NCBI GenBank assembly: GCA_030762895.1
Contig: CM061067.1
Location: 99,946,602 to 100,010,601 of the forward strand
Direction: 5' to 3'
Source: Sophora flavescens
Taxonomy: Eukaryota > Streptophyta > Magnoliopsida > Fabales > Fabaceae
Length of the DNA stretch: 64,000 nucleotides
Shown here: positions 1-9,881 of the stretch, one piece after another
Position numbering within the stretch: the first letter of the stretch is position 1
How the letters are laid out: each line of letters begins with the position of its first letter
The notes under the pieces: generated by a model
What the model was told of the DNA's origin: nothing
The model's database searches: none
What the model saw: only the letters and a program-made list of their open reading frames with translations
Translations under genes and position numbers: made by a program

Positions 1-605
1 TTAACGGAAATGACTAAATTGCTTAACGTTTGGCAACTAATGGATCAATTTGAATATTTTTAAAATAGAGGGATCAAGTTGAATAAATTAAAACAAATGA
101 GGGACCAAAAGAGTAATTTTGCCAACAATAAAACATTACAAATAAAACTATTTAACTAGATTAAAATATAACATAATAATGTTATTAAATATAATGCGTA
201 GTATTATGTTTAAACATTGAGTGCCATTCTCCAAAGTCTGTTAAAAAATTATACTTCATACTAATTAGTTGTAATGGTAAAGTCAAAATTAATAACACAA
301 ATCATTAGGTTATTTTACTTCATCATCAAAATCAGAATTTCCAAAAGACTATTTCATGTATATTTGTTTATGATATTGGAATAAATTCTTAAAAAATTAA
401 CGAGGGTATTCAATATATAAAAGTTGGAGTAAGCATCCACAAACACATAAACCTGCATATGCCATCTATATTTGATTATACAAATTTCTAAAAGCTGTCG
501 TATCTTTATTTTAGATTTTTTGAAGTTAAATATGTCTATATGCATTGGAAAATATTTCTAACTCTCAATACTCTTTATTTTTTTTAATTTAATAATATAA
601 TTATA

Positions 606-609
<4 letters not shown>
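1..609. other. AT-rich intergenic lead-in, no supported gene
   Basis: No coding signal is supported here. The first 120 bases carry a repeat-like phrase (gagggaccaaaagagtaatt and similar), of a style common at the ends of dispersed plant repeats, but no matching second end is in view. The rest is AT-rich with short open frames only, including one on the minus strand near 354-545 that lacks recognisable motifs. The stretch ends at a long TA microsatellite. Confidence 0.5.

Positions 610-673
<64 letters not shown>
610..673. repeat. (TA)n microsatellite
   Basis: About 64 bases of near-perfect TA dinucleotide repeat. It lies directly against the first readable codons of the pararetroviral movement protein, so it marks the left edge of the recognisable viral copy. 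Florendovirus insertions are often described beside TA dinucleotide repeats (family knowledge), so this may be the original target or a later expansion. Confidence 0.95.
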
Positions 674-677
<4 letters not shown>

Positions 678-1261
678 CATTAAGTGTTTCTGAAATATAT
701 AAGACAAAATTACTTGATAAGTTCAAATTCGATTTCATAATTAAAACTGCTGAATATACCATCAAAGTAGATAAGACTCAAGAATCTTTAAATCTCTTGA
801 ATCTTTCTATGTTGAAAGAACATAAACAAAAATACAAATTTTTGCATATTGGTTTAATCCAAGTTGCAATAAAACCTTTACATAGATTAGGCATAGATAC
901 ACCTGTGTGTGTATGCCTAAGATATACTCGTCCTGCAAAGTTCGAGAATCAGATTCTATCAATAATTGAGACCAATCTTCATGATGGTCCCACTTTCTTT
1001 AATAATTTTCCAAATTATACCATGTCTTTAAAAAGTCTTGGTAAAAATAAACATAATATAAAATTGGATATTAAAATTAAAGAAGGAATTTGGAATCCAA
1101 ATTCCTATCCCATGGCTGTAATATATAAAATATATTATAAAGCTATGAGAACAAATATTTCGCCAAAAGCTTTAAATATATCTTCCAAAGAAGATACTTT
1201 GCTTTTGCAAGTAAATTTAAATAAATCAAATCTTTGTTACACCAAGGAGACTAAATCATAA
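674..1261 (+). pseudogene. Pararetroviral movement protein (30K superfamily), 5'-truncated
   Basis: The frame is open from the TA repeat at about 674 to a stop at 1259-1261. It contains the stretch HIGLIQVAIKPLHRLG and, further on, ETNLHDGPTFFN and YKIYYKAMRTN, a pattern of Caulimoviridae movement proteins, which enlarge plasmodesmata for cell-to-cell spread. The open frame begins inside the microsatellite, so the true polyprotein start is missing. Beyond 1261 a viral-like sequence continues in another frame (HNEVSKNLEWN), so the stop reflects a frameshift inside a former polyprotein rather than a real gene end. Assignment to the family is firm; the genus is inferred from the overall layout. 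Confidence 0.8.
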
Positions 1262-3697
1262 TGAAGTCTCTAAAAATCTTGAATGGAATCTACAGAAATT
1301 GCCTCTAGAAGAGCAGTAACCTTTTGTAATGAATATACCTATTGAATATTCTTGAGAAAATGTTTCAATTAGTTTTGCTCCTTTTAATATAAGCAATTCA
1401 ACTAGATCTTTTAGGACTTGTCCTGAAGGATCAAGACAAACTAATTCAAACAATTCACGAAGATCAATGGATTCATTCCATTCTTTGAGATTAGCAGGAG
1501 TGAGAGATCATCCTGTTATACCTCAACCAGATTATAGGGTTGAAACCCCTCAACAGGTGCAACAAGAAGTTCAGAGAGAGTCTCCGACTCTATCTGAAAT
1601 AAATCAAGTATTTGAAACTCCAAATCAAATTTTTGTTCTTACAAAATTTATTGTTGATAAACAAAAAATTCAAAAAGATTTTTTGAAACCTGAATATGAA
1701 GAAAAACGAAAATGGTTCTTTTATTCATTTTCCCAACATGAAATAAGACAATACAAAGAATCTTATTTGTCTTATTTGGAGGAGGTAGAGGACGACACTG
1801 TTCCCTACTTCGATTAGTTTAAAGATCGCTGTTTTCAAAATTTAGAAACAAAAACTCTAAATTCTGCAAAGAAAATTTGGAAAACAACTAAGGGTAAAGA
1901 AGTAATTTCAGTTATTCCACCTTTGGAAGAAATCACTATTCCAAATGTTGATAATATTGAAATTACAGCATCTCCTTTAAAATCAATGAAAGAAGATGAC
2001 AAAACTTTAGTTGTTCAGAATCTAACAAGATACGACATAAAAAAACATTCAACATCAATTAAATTACACAAATCAACTGTTGTATCAAGTTGCCAGCACA
2101 ACTGATGATTTTGATACCCCTGTTAATAAAGAATCCTCTTCGAAAATTAATAAAAAATTAAATAAACCTCTTATCATTCCATATAAATTATCTGATTCTG
2201 AAATTAAAGAAATTAAAATTGGAAATGAATCTAATAATAATTTGTTAAATGAAATTAACAAACAATTAGCCTCATTAAAATTGTCTTCATCAAAATTAAA
2301 TGTAATAAAAAATGAAGATGTTTTAGAACTTGAAAAACAATTTCAAGATTCTGATATTGATGTAGTTAATAAAATAAAAAATACATCAAAAACATATCCT
2401 GCAACAAGAAATTATTACCACAGGCCTACTTTGCCTGATATTCAATTTGAAGAAAATACTACATAATATGCCTCTCAATATACTGGTGAAGGTATAGTTG
2501 AGTGGAATATTGATGGATTTTCAGAATATCAAATCATGCGAAAATTAGAAGAAATGTCTATGGCTGCTACAACCTATAGAGCAAGAAATAATAGTGTTGT
2601 TTCAACATGTAAAATTTTAATTCAAGGTTTCACCGGTAGCCTCAAAGGTTGGTGGGACAGCAATTTAAGAGAAAGTGAAAGACAAGCTGTCTTAAATTTT
2701 ACAAAAACTGAAACAAGAAATAATGAACATGGTCAACCTGTTGACTATCCTATAAATCAACAAGTTGAAGCTTTAATTTTTGCTATATCTTAAGCATTTG
2801 TTGGCGATACAAACACTTTTGCTGACAGATCTCTTGAGATATTAAATAACTTATACTGTCCAACTCTTGGAGAGTTTAGATGGTATAAAGATAATTTTTT
2901 AACAAAAATATATACAAGAACTGATTGTAGAGAAGCTTATTGGAAAGATAGGTTTATATCTGGTCTTCCCAAAAACTTTGCTACAAAAGTTAGAACTCAA
3001 ATAAAATTGGAGTACCCTGACACTCCTTTAGAAGAATTAACTTATGGAAGGTTAATCTCTATAATAAATAAAACCGGTCTTCAGTTTTGTACTGATATTA
3101 AAATGCATAGACAAGCTAAATTTGAAAGTAAAACAACTAGTAAAGAATTAGGAAATTTTTGTGAACAATTTGGATATGAGAAATTAACTCCTCCTTCTAA
3201 ACAAAGAAGAGTTAATACTCAAAAGTTTCCTAAAAGATTCAAAAGTTATAAAAAAATATAGTAAGAAAACACCAAATGAAAAATCTAATAAACCTTATAA
3301 GAAACCCCAAAGAAAATCTTATAATAAAGATTTTAAAAAGAATATAACTTGTTATAAATGTGGCCGTGTTGGACACATGGCAAGAGATTGTAGGGTAAAA
3401 CAAAAAATAAAAGAACTTAAAATGGATGAAGAAATTAAAGATCAAATTTCTAAAATTCTTCTTTATGATTCTGAATCTTTTTCATCATCTGATGAAGATT
3501 CTGATGTTATATATCAGAATCAAGAAACATCTTCTGATTCTGATGCTGACTGTTTAAGTTGTGGTTGCTTAGGAGATAATTGTGATTGTAAGTTTACAAT
3601 AAATGTTATCTCTAAAGAAGCTAGAGTCCTGCTTGACCTAGTTGGTCAAATCGAGGACCCACAAATTAAATTAGCTATGCTTGAAAAATATAAATAA
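1262..3697 (+). pseudogene. Pararetroviral polyprotein middle part: linker and coat protein with CCHC zinc knuckle
   Basis: A series of open segments in changing frames (1467-1817, 1923-2105, 2080-2466, 2536-2793, 3007-3261, 3377-3697) reads as one broken polyprotein. The first part is low-complexity and rich in Q, E and K. The segment 2470-3260 is the structural region (GFTGSLKGWWD, RDRFISGLPKNF-like phrases), related to capsid/gag-type proteins. A zinc knuckle, CYKCGRVGHMARDC, lies at 3350-3391 and is the nucleic-acid binding signature of Caulimoviridae coat proteins. An acidic serine-rich tail and a short Cys cluster (CLSCGCLGDNCDC) follow. Stops near 1815, 2464, 2791 and 3695 and frameshifts near 2100 and 3260 disable it. 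Confidence 0.75.
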
Positions 3698-4588
3698 TTG
3701 GAAACAAAAGAAGTTGAAACACAAGAATTTAAAGGTTATAGTCTAAAAGAAATTATGAACCCTCAAAATGTTCCAGAAGCATCTTTTATTCAAGAACCTT
3801 TAAGTCTTTCTTTTCTGTATAAAGAAATTAAAACTTTAAAATCCGAAATCTCTGATTTAAAACATAAATATAAAATTTTGGAACAAAATTTTTCAAAAAA
3901 CCCCGAGAAAGGGAAAGGGACTATTTCTGCCTCATCCTCTTCTCAAAGTTTTCAGAATGAATTTCAAAATGAAAAACCCTTGGGTAGTGAAGAAGCTAAT
4001 TTCTTCATGAGAATCAAAACTTTGCAGCAAAAATGGCATGTGAAAGTTAATTTGAAGATTAATAGTTTTTTTCACAAACCATTTATTGCTTTAATTGATT
4101 CTGGAGCAGACCTAAATTGCATTCAAGAAGGTATGATCCCTACTCAATATTACAAAAAGACCATTCAAAAATTATATACTGCAAATAATGAAAAACTTCA
4201 AGTAAAATATAAATTAGAAGAAGCAAGTATTTGCAATAATGGAGTGTGTTTTAAAAACTCCTTTTTACTTGTTAAAAATATGTCTGAACAAATAATATTA
4301 GGAACTCCTTTTATAACTCAGTTATATCCTTTTGGAGTTTCTGATGAAGGAATTACAACTAAAAGAAATAATCAAGAGATACTTTTTGAATTCTTAAATC
4401 CTATTAAATCAAAAGATTTAAACAACATAAGTGATAATCTTGAAGAAACAAATTTTTTGTCTGCAATACAAGGAAAGCAAAATCAAATTGGTTTTCTTCA
4501 AAAAGAGATTCTTTATCAAAAAATTGAAAGACACCTTCAAGATCCAATAATAAAAGAAAAAAATAATAAAATTACAAAAAGAATTTGA
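3698..4588 (+). pseudogene. Pararetroviral aspartic protease region
   Basis: Open for 296 codons after the stop at 3695-3697. A heptad-like stretch near residues 40-65 (IKTLKSEISDLKHKYKILEQ) could be a coiled coil. The protease active site DSGAD is at 4097-4111, followed by the second half of the fold (QIILGTPFITQLYPFG). Retroviral-type aspartic proteases cut the polyprotein into its products. The frame runs into a stop at 4586-4588, and the sequence continues as the RT amino-terminal part in a different frame, starting around the run aaaattacaaaaag (about 4568), so one frameshift separates it from the RT. Confidence 0.8.
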
Positions 4589-5974
4589 AACAGAAGTCTG
4601 TTCTATTATTCCAAATGCTTTTTGGAATAGGAAAGTTCATACGGTATCTTTACCCTATGAAAAAGACTTCGATGAAAAGAACATTCCAACTAAAGCTATA
4701 CTTATTCAAATGAATAGTGAGACTTTAGAATTCTGCAAAAAAGATATACAAGATCTTTTAAATAAAAAATTAATTAGGCCAAGCAAATCCCCTTGGAGTT
4801 GCACCGCTTTTATGTTAATAACAATTCTGAAATTGAACGTGGCGAACCCAGAATGGTTATAAATTATAAACCATTAAATAAAGCTTTACAATGGATTCGC
4901 TATCCTGTTCCAAATAAAAAAGATCTTATCAAAAGACTGCATGATGCAGTTATCTTTTCAAAATTCGATTTAAAATCAGGTTATTACCAAATAGCCTTAA
5001 AAGAAGAAGATAAATATAAAACTGCTTTCACGGTTCCTCTAGGTCATTACGAATGGAATGTAATGCCTTTAGGATTAAAAAATGCTCCTTCTGGATTTCA
5101 AAATATAATGGATGAAATATTAAAGCCTCATTCTGAGTTTGCTTTAATATACATAGATGATATTTTAATATTTTCCAATTCTTTGGAACAACATTTCAAA
5201 CATTTGAATATTTTCAAAGAAACCATAAAAAGAAATGGTATGGCTCTATCAGCCAAGAAAACAAAATTGTGTTTGACAAAAATGAGATTTTTGGGCCATG
5301 AAATCTTTCAAGGCACCATAACTCCAATCAACAGAAGCATTGCCTTTGCTGATAATTTTCCAAATGAATTAAAAGATAAAACTTAGTTACAGAGATTTTT
5401 GGGTTGTTTAAATTATGTGTATGAGTTTATCCCAAATATTAGGATAAAATGTAAGCCCCTATATAGTAGACTTAGAAAGACTAAGAATCCTAAACCTTGG
5501 TCTGATGAGTTGTCAAAATTAATGGCTGAGATTAAAAAGGAGGTCAAGTCTCTTCCGTGTCTTGGTATTCCTCATCCCGAAGCAAGTCTAATAGTCCAGA
5601 CTGGTGCTTCAGAAAAAGGATATGGTGGTATCCTACTGCAAATCCTTCCAGAGTCAAAACTCGAACAAATTGTCCTATATCATTCTGGTCTTTGGATCTC
5701 ATCACAAGAAAAATATAGTACTATTAAAAAGGAGATTTTATCTATAGTACTATGTATTTCAAAATTTCAAGATGATTTATTCAATAAAAAGTTTTTATTA
5801 AGAATAGATTGCAAAGCAGCAAAAGATGTTTTAGAAAAGGATGTTAAAAATCTTGTTTCAAAACATATTTTTGTCAGATGGCAGAGTCTTTTAAGTTGCT
5901 TTGATTTTGAAATTGAATTTCTAAAAGGAGAAAATAATTATATCCCTGATTATCTAACCAGGGAATTTTTGTAG
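4572..5974 (+). pseudogene. Pararetroviral reverse transcriptase and RNase H
   Basis: The RT begins after the protease frameshift, with a palm region spanning RPSKSPW (about 4778), RMVINYKPLNKAL, SKFDLKSGYYQI, GLKNAPSGFQ and the catalytic YIDD at 5150-5161. An in-frame TAG near 5384 separates the RT from the connection and RNase H domains, which stay open to 5974. The RNase H first catalytic Asp appears replaced: the sequence reads QTGASEKGYGGIL, with GGT at 5603-5605 where an Asp codon is expected. The end, YIPDYLTREFL, is the usual RNase H terminus before the next ORF. In the virus this protein copies pregenomic RNA to DNA from a tRNA primer. The stop and missing Asp mean no activity. Confidence 0.85.
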
Positions 5975-5987
5975 GCATCAATTTAAA

Positions 5988-7244
5988 ATGGCGAGCAGGG
6001 CCCGAGGTGGGTCAACCAGAGGTGGGGCATCCCCTTCCTCTACAAAATCAAAAGCCTTAACATTGGATTCTTTTGCACCTAGTGCATCCCAAATAGTAAA
6101 ATCCCCAATACCAGCCCAACCCATTACAAAAAACCCAATTTAAATATCAAACAAATTTACCCCTTTGGGTAAACCCCCACAAACACCCCAAAATAGCCCA
6201 CAAAATATTCAAGCCCTTGAACGAGAACCTCTACAGAGCAAAGCAAAATCTGTCTGTAGTCAACTGTTACTCTTGGAGCCCGAAATGGGTGATCCAACAA
6301 AAAATGAACCATGGAATATATTAGCTCAATATTATCAATAGGGTTTTGGTTGGATCAATACTCATGGAACAAACAAACCCTTAAAATTCTATCAATATGT
6401 GCTAATAGATTCTGGTTCTGTTGAAATAAATGAAAATGAAAATGCACTAGGAATTGTGGCTTATTCCCAGTGCAAGATTTTAAAGGTTTTGACCATCACC
6501 GATTGGGGTCAAAGCCCACTTAAGCCCAAAAGATTTTCCATGGTCTATGATCCTCCAATATACAACTATTGTGATTACATAAAGGCTTGGGATTACTTTC
6601 TTTGTGTTCCCAACCCAAAACATTCTTGATACTTCATCATTATCAACAATCAGTCCATTTACCCCTCTTGGTTTATGGAATGGTTTTGGGAGGTCGGTTT
6701 GTCCGCAGAAATTCTCCCGAATGCTCTTTATGAGAAATATTTGGAGTACAAGACCTTAACACCTAAAATTCAGGCTCATGTAAAATTATTACATTTCTGT
6801 GCTCAATTTGGAATTTCATGGTTATTAAAATTTAGCTATGATTTTCACTTGCACTTACCTGAGCCATTCCCAAAATACATTTGCTCCACTGCGATTGTTT
6901 CTTGGTGGAGAAAATTCAATGAAGATATTGTTCTTGGAAAGTTTGAAACTTGGAAGAAACATGGACTTCAAAAGAGGAGACTTCCCCAGTCCATCACTCC
7001 GGCAAACTCTCCATCTTCAAACAAAGGAAAAGGAATAGTTGGTACATCTTCAGTTATATCTCAGCCAACTAGTCCTTACTCATTAAAAGTGGATGCTTCT
7101 TCTCCGGCAGAACTCAAGAAAATGCTGCTGGAAGCTTTATCCACAGTTGGGTCTAATGAAGAGCATGAAGACCCAGCCCTTGAAGATTATGAATACAATC
7201 CATATCTGGAAAACAATGATCCAGATGTTGGATTTTTTGATTAA
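5988..7244 (+). pseudogene. Pararetroviral second ORF (florendovirus ORF2-like), unknown function
   Basis: An ATG at 5988 opens the phrase MASRARGGSTRGG, directly downstream of the RNase H end, in the place of florendovirus ORF2. In-frame stops occur near 6139 and 6340 and at 6627-6629; the last segment (6675-7244) is open for 189 codons. That segment has a Trp-rich, helical-looking core (WFMEWFWEVG, HFCAQFGISWLLKF, IVSWWRKF), then a Ser/Pro-rich linker and an acidic tail (EEHEDPALEDYEYNPYLE). I see no catalytic motif. Function is not known to me; the assignment rests on position and on the lack of any other candidate. Confidence 0.55.
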
Positions 7245-7870
7245 AATTCTCAAAATTGGGTTTTGTCGCATCTCCCTCGGGATAAGTAGATGGCCGACAA
7301 AGCTACTATTCAAGATACCCACTCAAAAAATTTAAAGTAGCGTCCTTTGGACACAAATACAGCCGCCCATGTGCTGTGCTACTTTTGAGAAAGAAAAGTC
7401 GTTTGTCTCGTTGTGCCGACGCATCTTCGTGGCAGACAAAAGAAAATGATCAATAGTAAAAGCAAGGCTCAGAAGTCAAAAGTTCTACAGTCTTTGCTTT
7501 TCGGATTTCAAAAATTTCAAATCCGTTTCTCAGCTGGTGGCTTCTCCCCTCTATATAAGGAGCCTCAAGACTCAGTTGTAGAGCACGCTTTGAACCTCAT
7601 ACTGAACTTACTAATCTATTTGCTTTCTTGTAATCTTGTAGTGATCAAAGTTTGTACAAGTTTCTTTCGAGAGCAAGTTTCTTTGTAAGTTCTTCAATAT
7701 TTCAAAATCTTGTAATATTCAAGCTTGTAGTGTTCAAGCTTATAGTGAAAGTAAATATTTTGATATTCAATATCTTGTTTTCATACTCTGATATTTTTGC
7801 TTCTTCACCTGTTTTTATTCTGTTTTTCTCTAACATCTTTTGTGAAATGATCCACAGTGGCATCCTGGAT
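7245..7870 (+). promoter_or_regulatory. Pararetroviral intergenic region with 35S-like TATA box and leader
   Basis: This non-coding region follows the second ORF. A TATA box, ctatataagg, sits at 7551-7560 in a context (ctcccctctatataagg) much like Caulimoviridae 35S-type promoters, so the pregenomic RNA would start about 25-30 bases downstream, near 7585. The sequence after it has repeated short phrases (cttgtagtgatcaa, cttgtagtgttcaa, aagcttgtag), consistent with a leader. Near 7857 the bases tggcatc resemble a damaged tRNA-Met primer site, but the match is weak. No open frame is supported. Confidence 0.6.
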
Positions 7871-7933
7871 ATATACATATATATATATAGACACGTGGCT
7901 GAGCGAGGTATGGGATGGGGCGGATACTAAAAT

Positions 7934-8689
7934 TAGGGCTGGACATCAGGCGGGTTCGGTCATATTCGAGCCCAAACGGCCCAATACCCGCCCATCAATA
8001 TATGTAACCCATTTCCGCCCAATGGATAGTTCGGTTTGAGTGGGTCTCGGGTAGTTAGGTCGTGGGTTGGGGCGATTGGGTCTAGGCGGGTTGGACTCTT
8101 TTATTTATGGGCCAAACCTGGATCAACTCCCCATTTCAGATTCAGAAGACAGAATGCCTCCTTGCCTCTTGCAAACCCTAGCCAGCCGCCACCAGGTAGA
8201 GACAGAGAGTGCAACGCCACCGCCCACTAGGGAAAACGACAGATACGACACCGGAGGTGAAGCAGATGGAGGCGATCGAGATCTAGAACAAAGAAAGAAG
8301 AGGCGATGGGGATCTGGAACGAAAACACTCTTCTCGCGAAGCAGATGGCAGGGACGAAGATCGCGTTCTTCAAGTTGAGGGAGGTCGTCGAAGATCATGT
8401 TCTTCTCTGAGATCGAAGATCATTCTTCTCTTCTTCTGAGATCGAAGATTGTTCTGTTCAAGTGAGGGGAACTAGGGAAAGGTTCTATTCGTTCTTCTCC
8501 TCCAAGTCTCGGTCGGGCTCGGTCACCGACGATCTGAAATTTTCGGAACCAAGCCCGACCGCCGGCAACCACATCAACCTTATTCTTCCAAAACGATGAC
8601 CTGCCGACCCACCGTCAACCGCCCGCGTGCAGAAAATGCATTCTGGGTTGTTCGGATTCGGGTCGGAATGGATATCTTGTCCAGCCTTA
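7934..8689. mobile_element. Non-autonomous hAT-like DNA transposon (756 bp)
   Basis: The ends are imperfect terminal inverted repeats: TAGGGCTGGACA on the left and, reading inward from the right, TAAGGCTGGACA. They are flanked by a perfect 8-bp direct repeat, ACTAAAAT, at 7926-7933 and 8690-8697. An 8-bp duplication and these ends fit the hAT superfamily. No transposase is encoded. The interior is GC-rich compared with its surroundings and includes gcaaaccctagccagccgcc, which looks like plant gene leader or exon sequence, and a local repeat of ctgagatcgaaga between 8405 and 8450. A captured gene fragment is possible but not shown. Confidence 0.85.
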
Positions 8690-8697
8690 ACTAAAAT

Positions 8698-8970
8698 ACT
8701 CATACCCACACTCATATCCGTTAAATTTTACAGGTAGTTGTTGATAATCGTACCCAAGTCCATTATGTGAGTAATTATTCTACTCATCATGAATGATTTT
8801 TAAAGGTTACCATTAGGCCCGTTACCTATTATCATCCCTAATAAGATATTAGGTATTTCATATTTTGATTTTTTCTTCTTCACACTAATTAGATATTTCG
8901 GTTGCATATTCTTTTAGCTTAGAAAAAATTTATAATAGGCTCATCATTAGTCACAATGAATGAGACACTT
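8698..8970. other. AT-rich non-coding stretch, possible decayed MITE end
   Basis: No gene is seen. The bases ggcccgttacctattatcatcccta (about 8816-8840) look like the right end of another small hAT-type element starting tagggatgataat, but a matching left end is not present. The rest is AT-rich and featureless up to the T-run at 8971, which is the poly(A) tail of the minus-strand LINE fragment. Confidence 0.35.
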
Positions 8971-9147
8971 TTTTTTTGTACATCTGAGAAAAGGAGAAAA
9001 GCTAGCTACGTAACAAAGGTGTCCCTAAAACATCAGTAATAAGTAGATGTCCCATGCCAGGAGGGGACTCATACAGTGGAACAAAAATAACATCTCCATC
9101 AGCTCCACTTTTTGCAAGAAAGTCAGCACAAAAATTGACTTCTCTAT
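8971..9147 (-). pseudogene. LINE-derived RNase H-like domain, C-terminal part with poly(A) tail
   Basis: Read on the minus strand, 9147 to about 9010 encodes EVNFCADFLAKSGADG and ends LLRS followed by a stop near 9005. This is the C-terminal end of the plant RNase H-like (RVT_3) domain found in LINE polyproteins and in copies derived from them. A run of nine T at about 8971-8979 (A on the minus strand) follows the short 3' UTR and looks like a poly(A) tail. The rest of the domain lies 16 kb away at 25296-25783. The two parts join in frame once the intervening LTR element and one TSD copy are ignored (codons for VHIYREVNF cross the junction). Confidence 0.8.
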
Positions 9148-9866
9148 TGTTCCTGCCAGGATCCGACTTACCGGAATCGAGACGGAGAACGTTTAATCGA
9201 GAGTGAAGAATAGGGGTTGTTTTAGATTATGGCTTGACAGAATATTATATTCCGGTCCTACGTATCCCAATGAGAATCAAAGCCGGAAGTAGTTCTAGGT
9301 TCAACCATTGGCCATACGGTGATCTCAATCCCTTAATTTTGTATCCGATGAATACCAACGAGCAAGGACTCTTCAATAGTCTCTTGGTCAAGCTGGTTCC
9401 TCTAATACGCTTAAGGGAGATTCACCTAGCTCTGTTCAAAAGTGAGTCTCTCTCTTGGGTTCTCCTTTTTTTATAATAGGATCCCCATATCTTTAAGAGA
9501 TCTGGATTTATTTCCTTTTATCTCTTAAATCTTCTTTGAGATATGATCTCCTTAATTTGAGGGGTTTATCTCTTCTAACCGGATAAGATTATTTAAGATA
9601 ATATCAGGATTATTAAAGATATATATGATCTCCTTAATTTGAGAGATTTATCTCTTCTAACCGAATAAGGTTATTTAAGATAATATCAGGATTATTAAAG
9701 ATAGATATGATCTCCTTAATTTGAGGGATTTATCTCTTCTAACCGGATAAGGTTATTTGAGATAATATCAGGATCATTAAAGATAATATCAATATCTTAT
9801 CCTTCCCACCTTTATTGGATCGGGTATCCAAGATCGGTGGCCGGGTTTTACTCCTCGGCCAGTACA
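9148..9866 (-). repeat. 3' LTR of the Tat-like element
   Basis: Closely similar to 24568-25290. It starts tgttcctgcc and ends ccagtaca on the + strand. Inside is a run of three units of roughly 83 bp (gatctccttaatttgag...), from about 9541 to 9790. On the minus strand a TATA-like tattataaaaaa lies near 9470-9481. Confidence 0.9.
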
Positions 9867-9881
9867 CAAGCCCCCCAAGCT
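9867..9881 (-). promoter_or_regulatory. Polypurine tract of the Tat-like element
   Basis: On the minus strand the bases AGCTTGGGGGGCTTG touch the 3' LTR, the place of the plus-strand primer. The same tract recurs at about 10155-10169 and, less exactly, near 10827-10841, with shared sequence beside it, so the 3' part of the element carries local duplications. Confidence 0.7.

Larger units (their letters stand above)
674..7870 (+). mobile_element. Endogenous pararetrovirus (florendovirus-like Caulimoviridae), degenerate
   Basis: One strand carries, in order, a movement protein, a coat region with a CCHC zinc knuckle, an aspartic protease with DSGAD, a reverse transcriptase with YIDD, RNase H, then a second ORF and a non-coding region with a 35S-like TATA box. 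There is no integrase and there are no LTRs, as expected for integrated Caulimoviridae copies. One long polyprotein followed by a separate downstream ORF fits Florendovirus. The reading frame is broken by many stops and frameshifts (near 1261, 1815, 2103, 2464, 2791, 3260, 3695, 4587, 5384, 6139, 6628), so this is an old relic. The left end stops at a TA repeat; the right end is placed near a second short TA-rich run and is approximate. Confidence 0.85.

Noticed and set aside
354..545. Minus-strand open frame of 63 codons with YRWHMQVYVFVDAYSNF
   Set aside because: A faint integrase-like look (VDAYS) but no other motif, AT-rich context and no second half; too weak to call.
7845..7865. Possible tRNA-Met primer site (tggcatcctgg) for the pararetrovirus
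   Set aside because: Only the first few bases match; not enough to call it as a site.
8810..8850. Right end of a further hAT-type MITE
   Set aside because: No matching left end or target duplication found.
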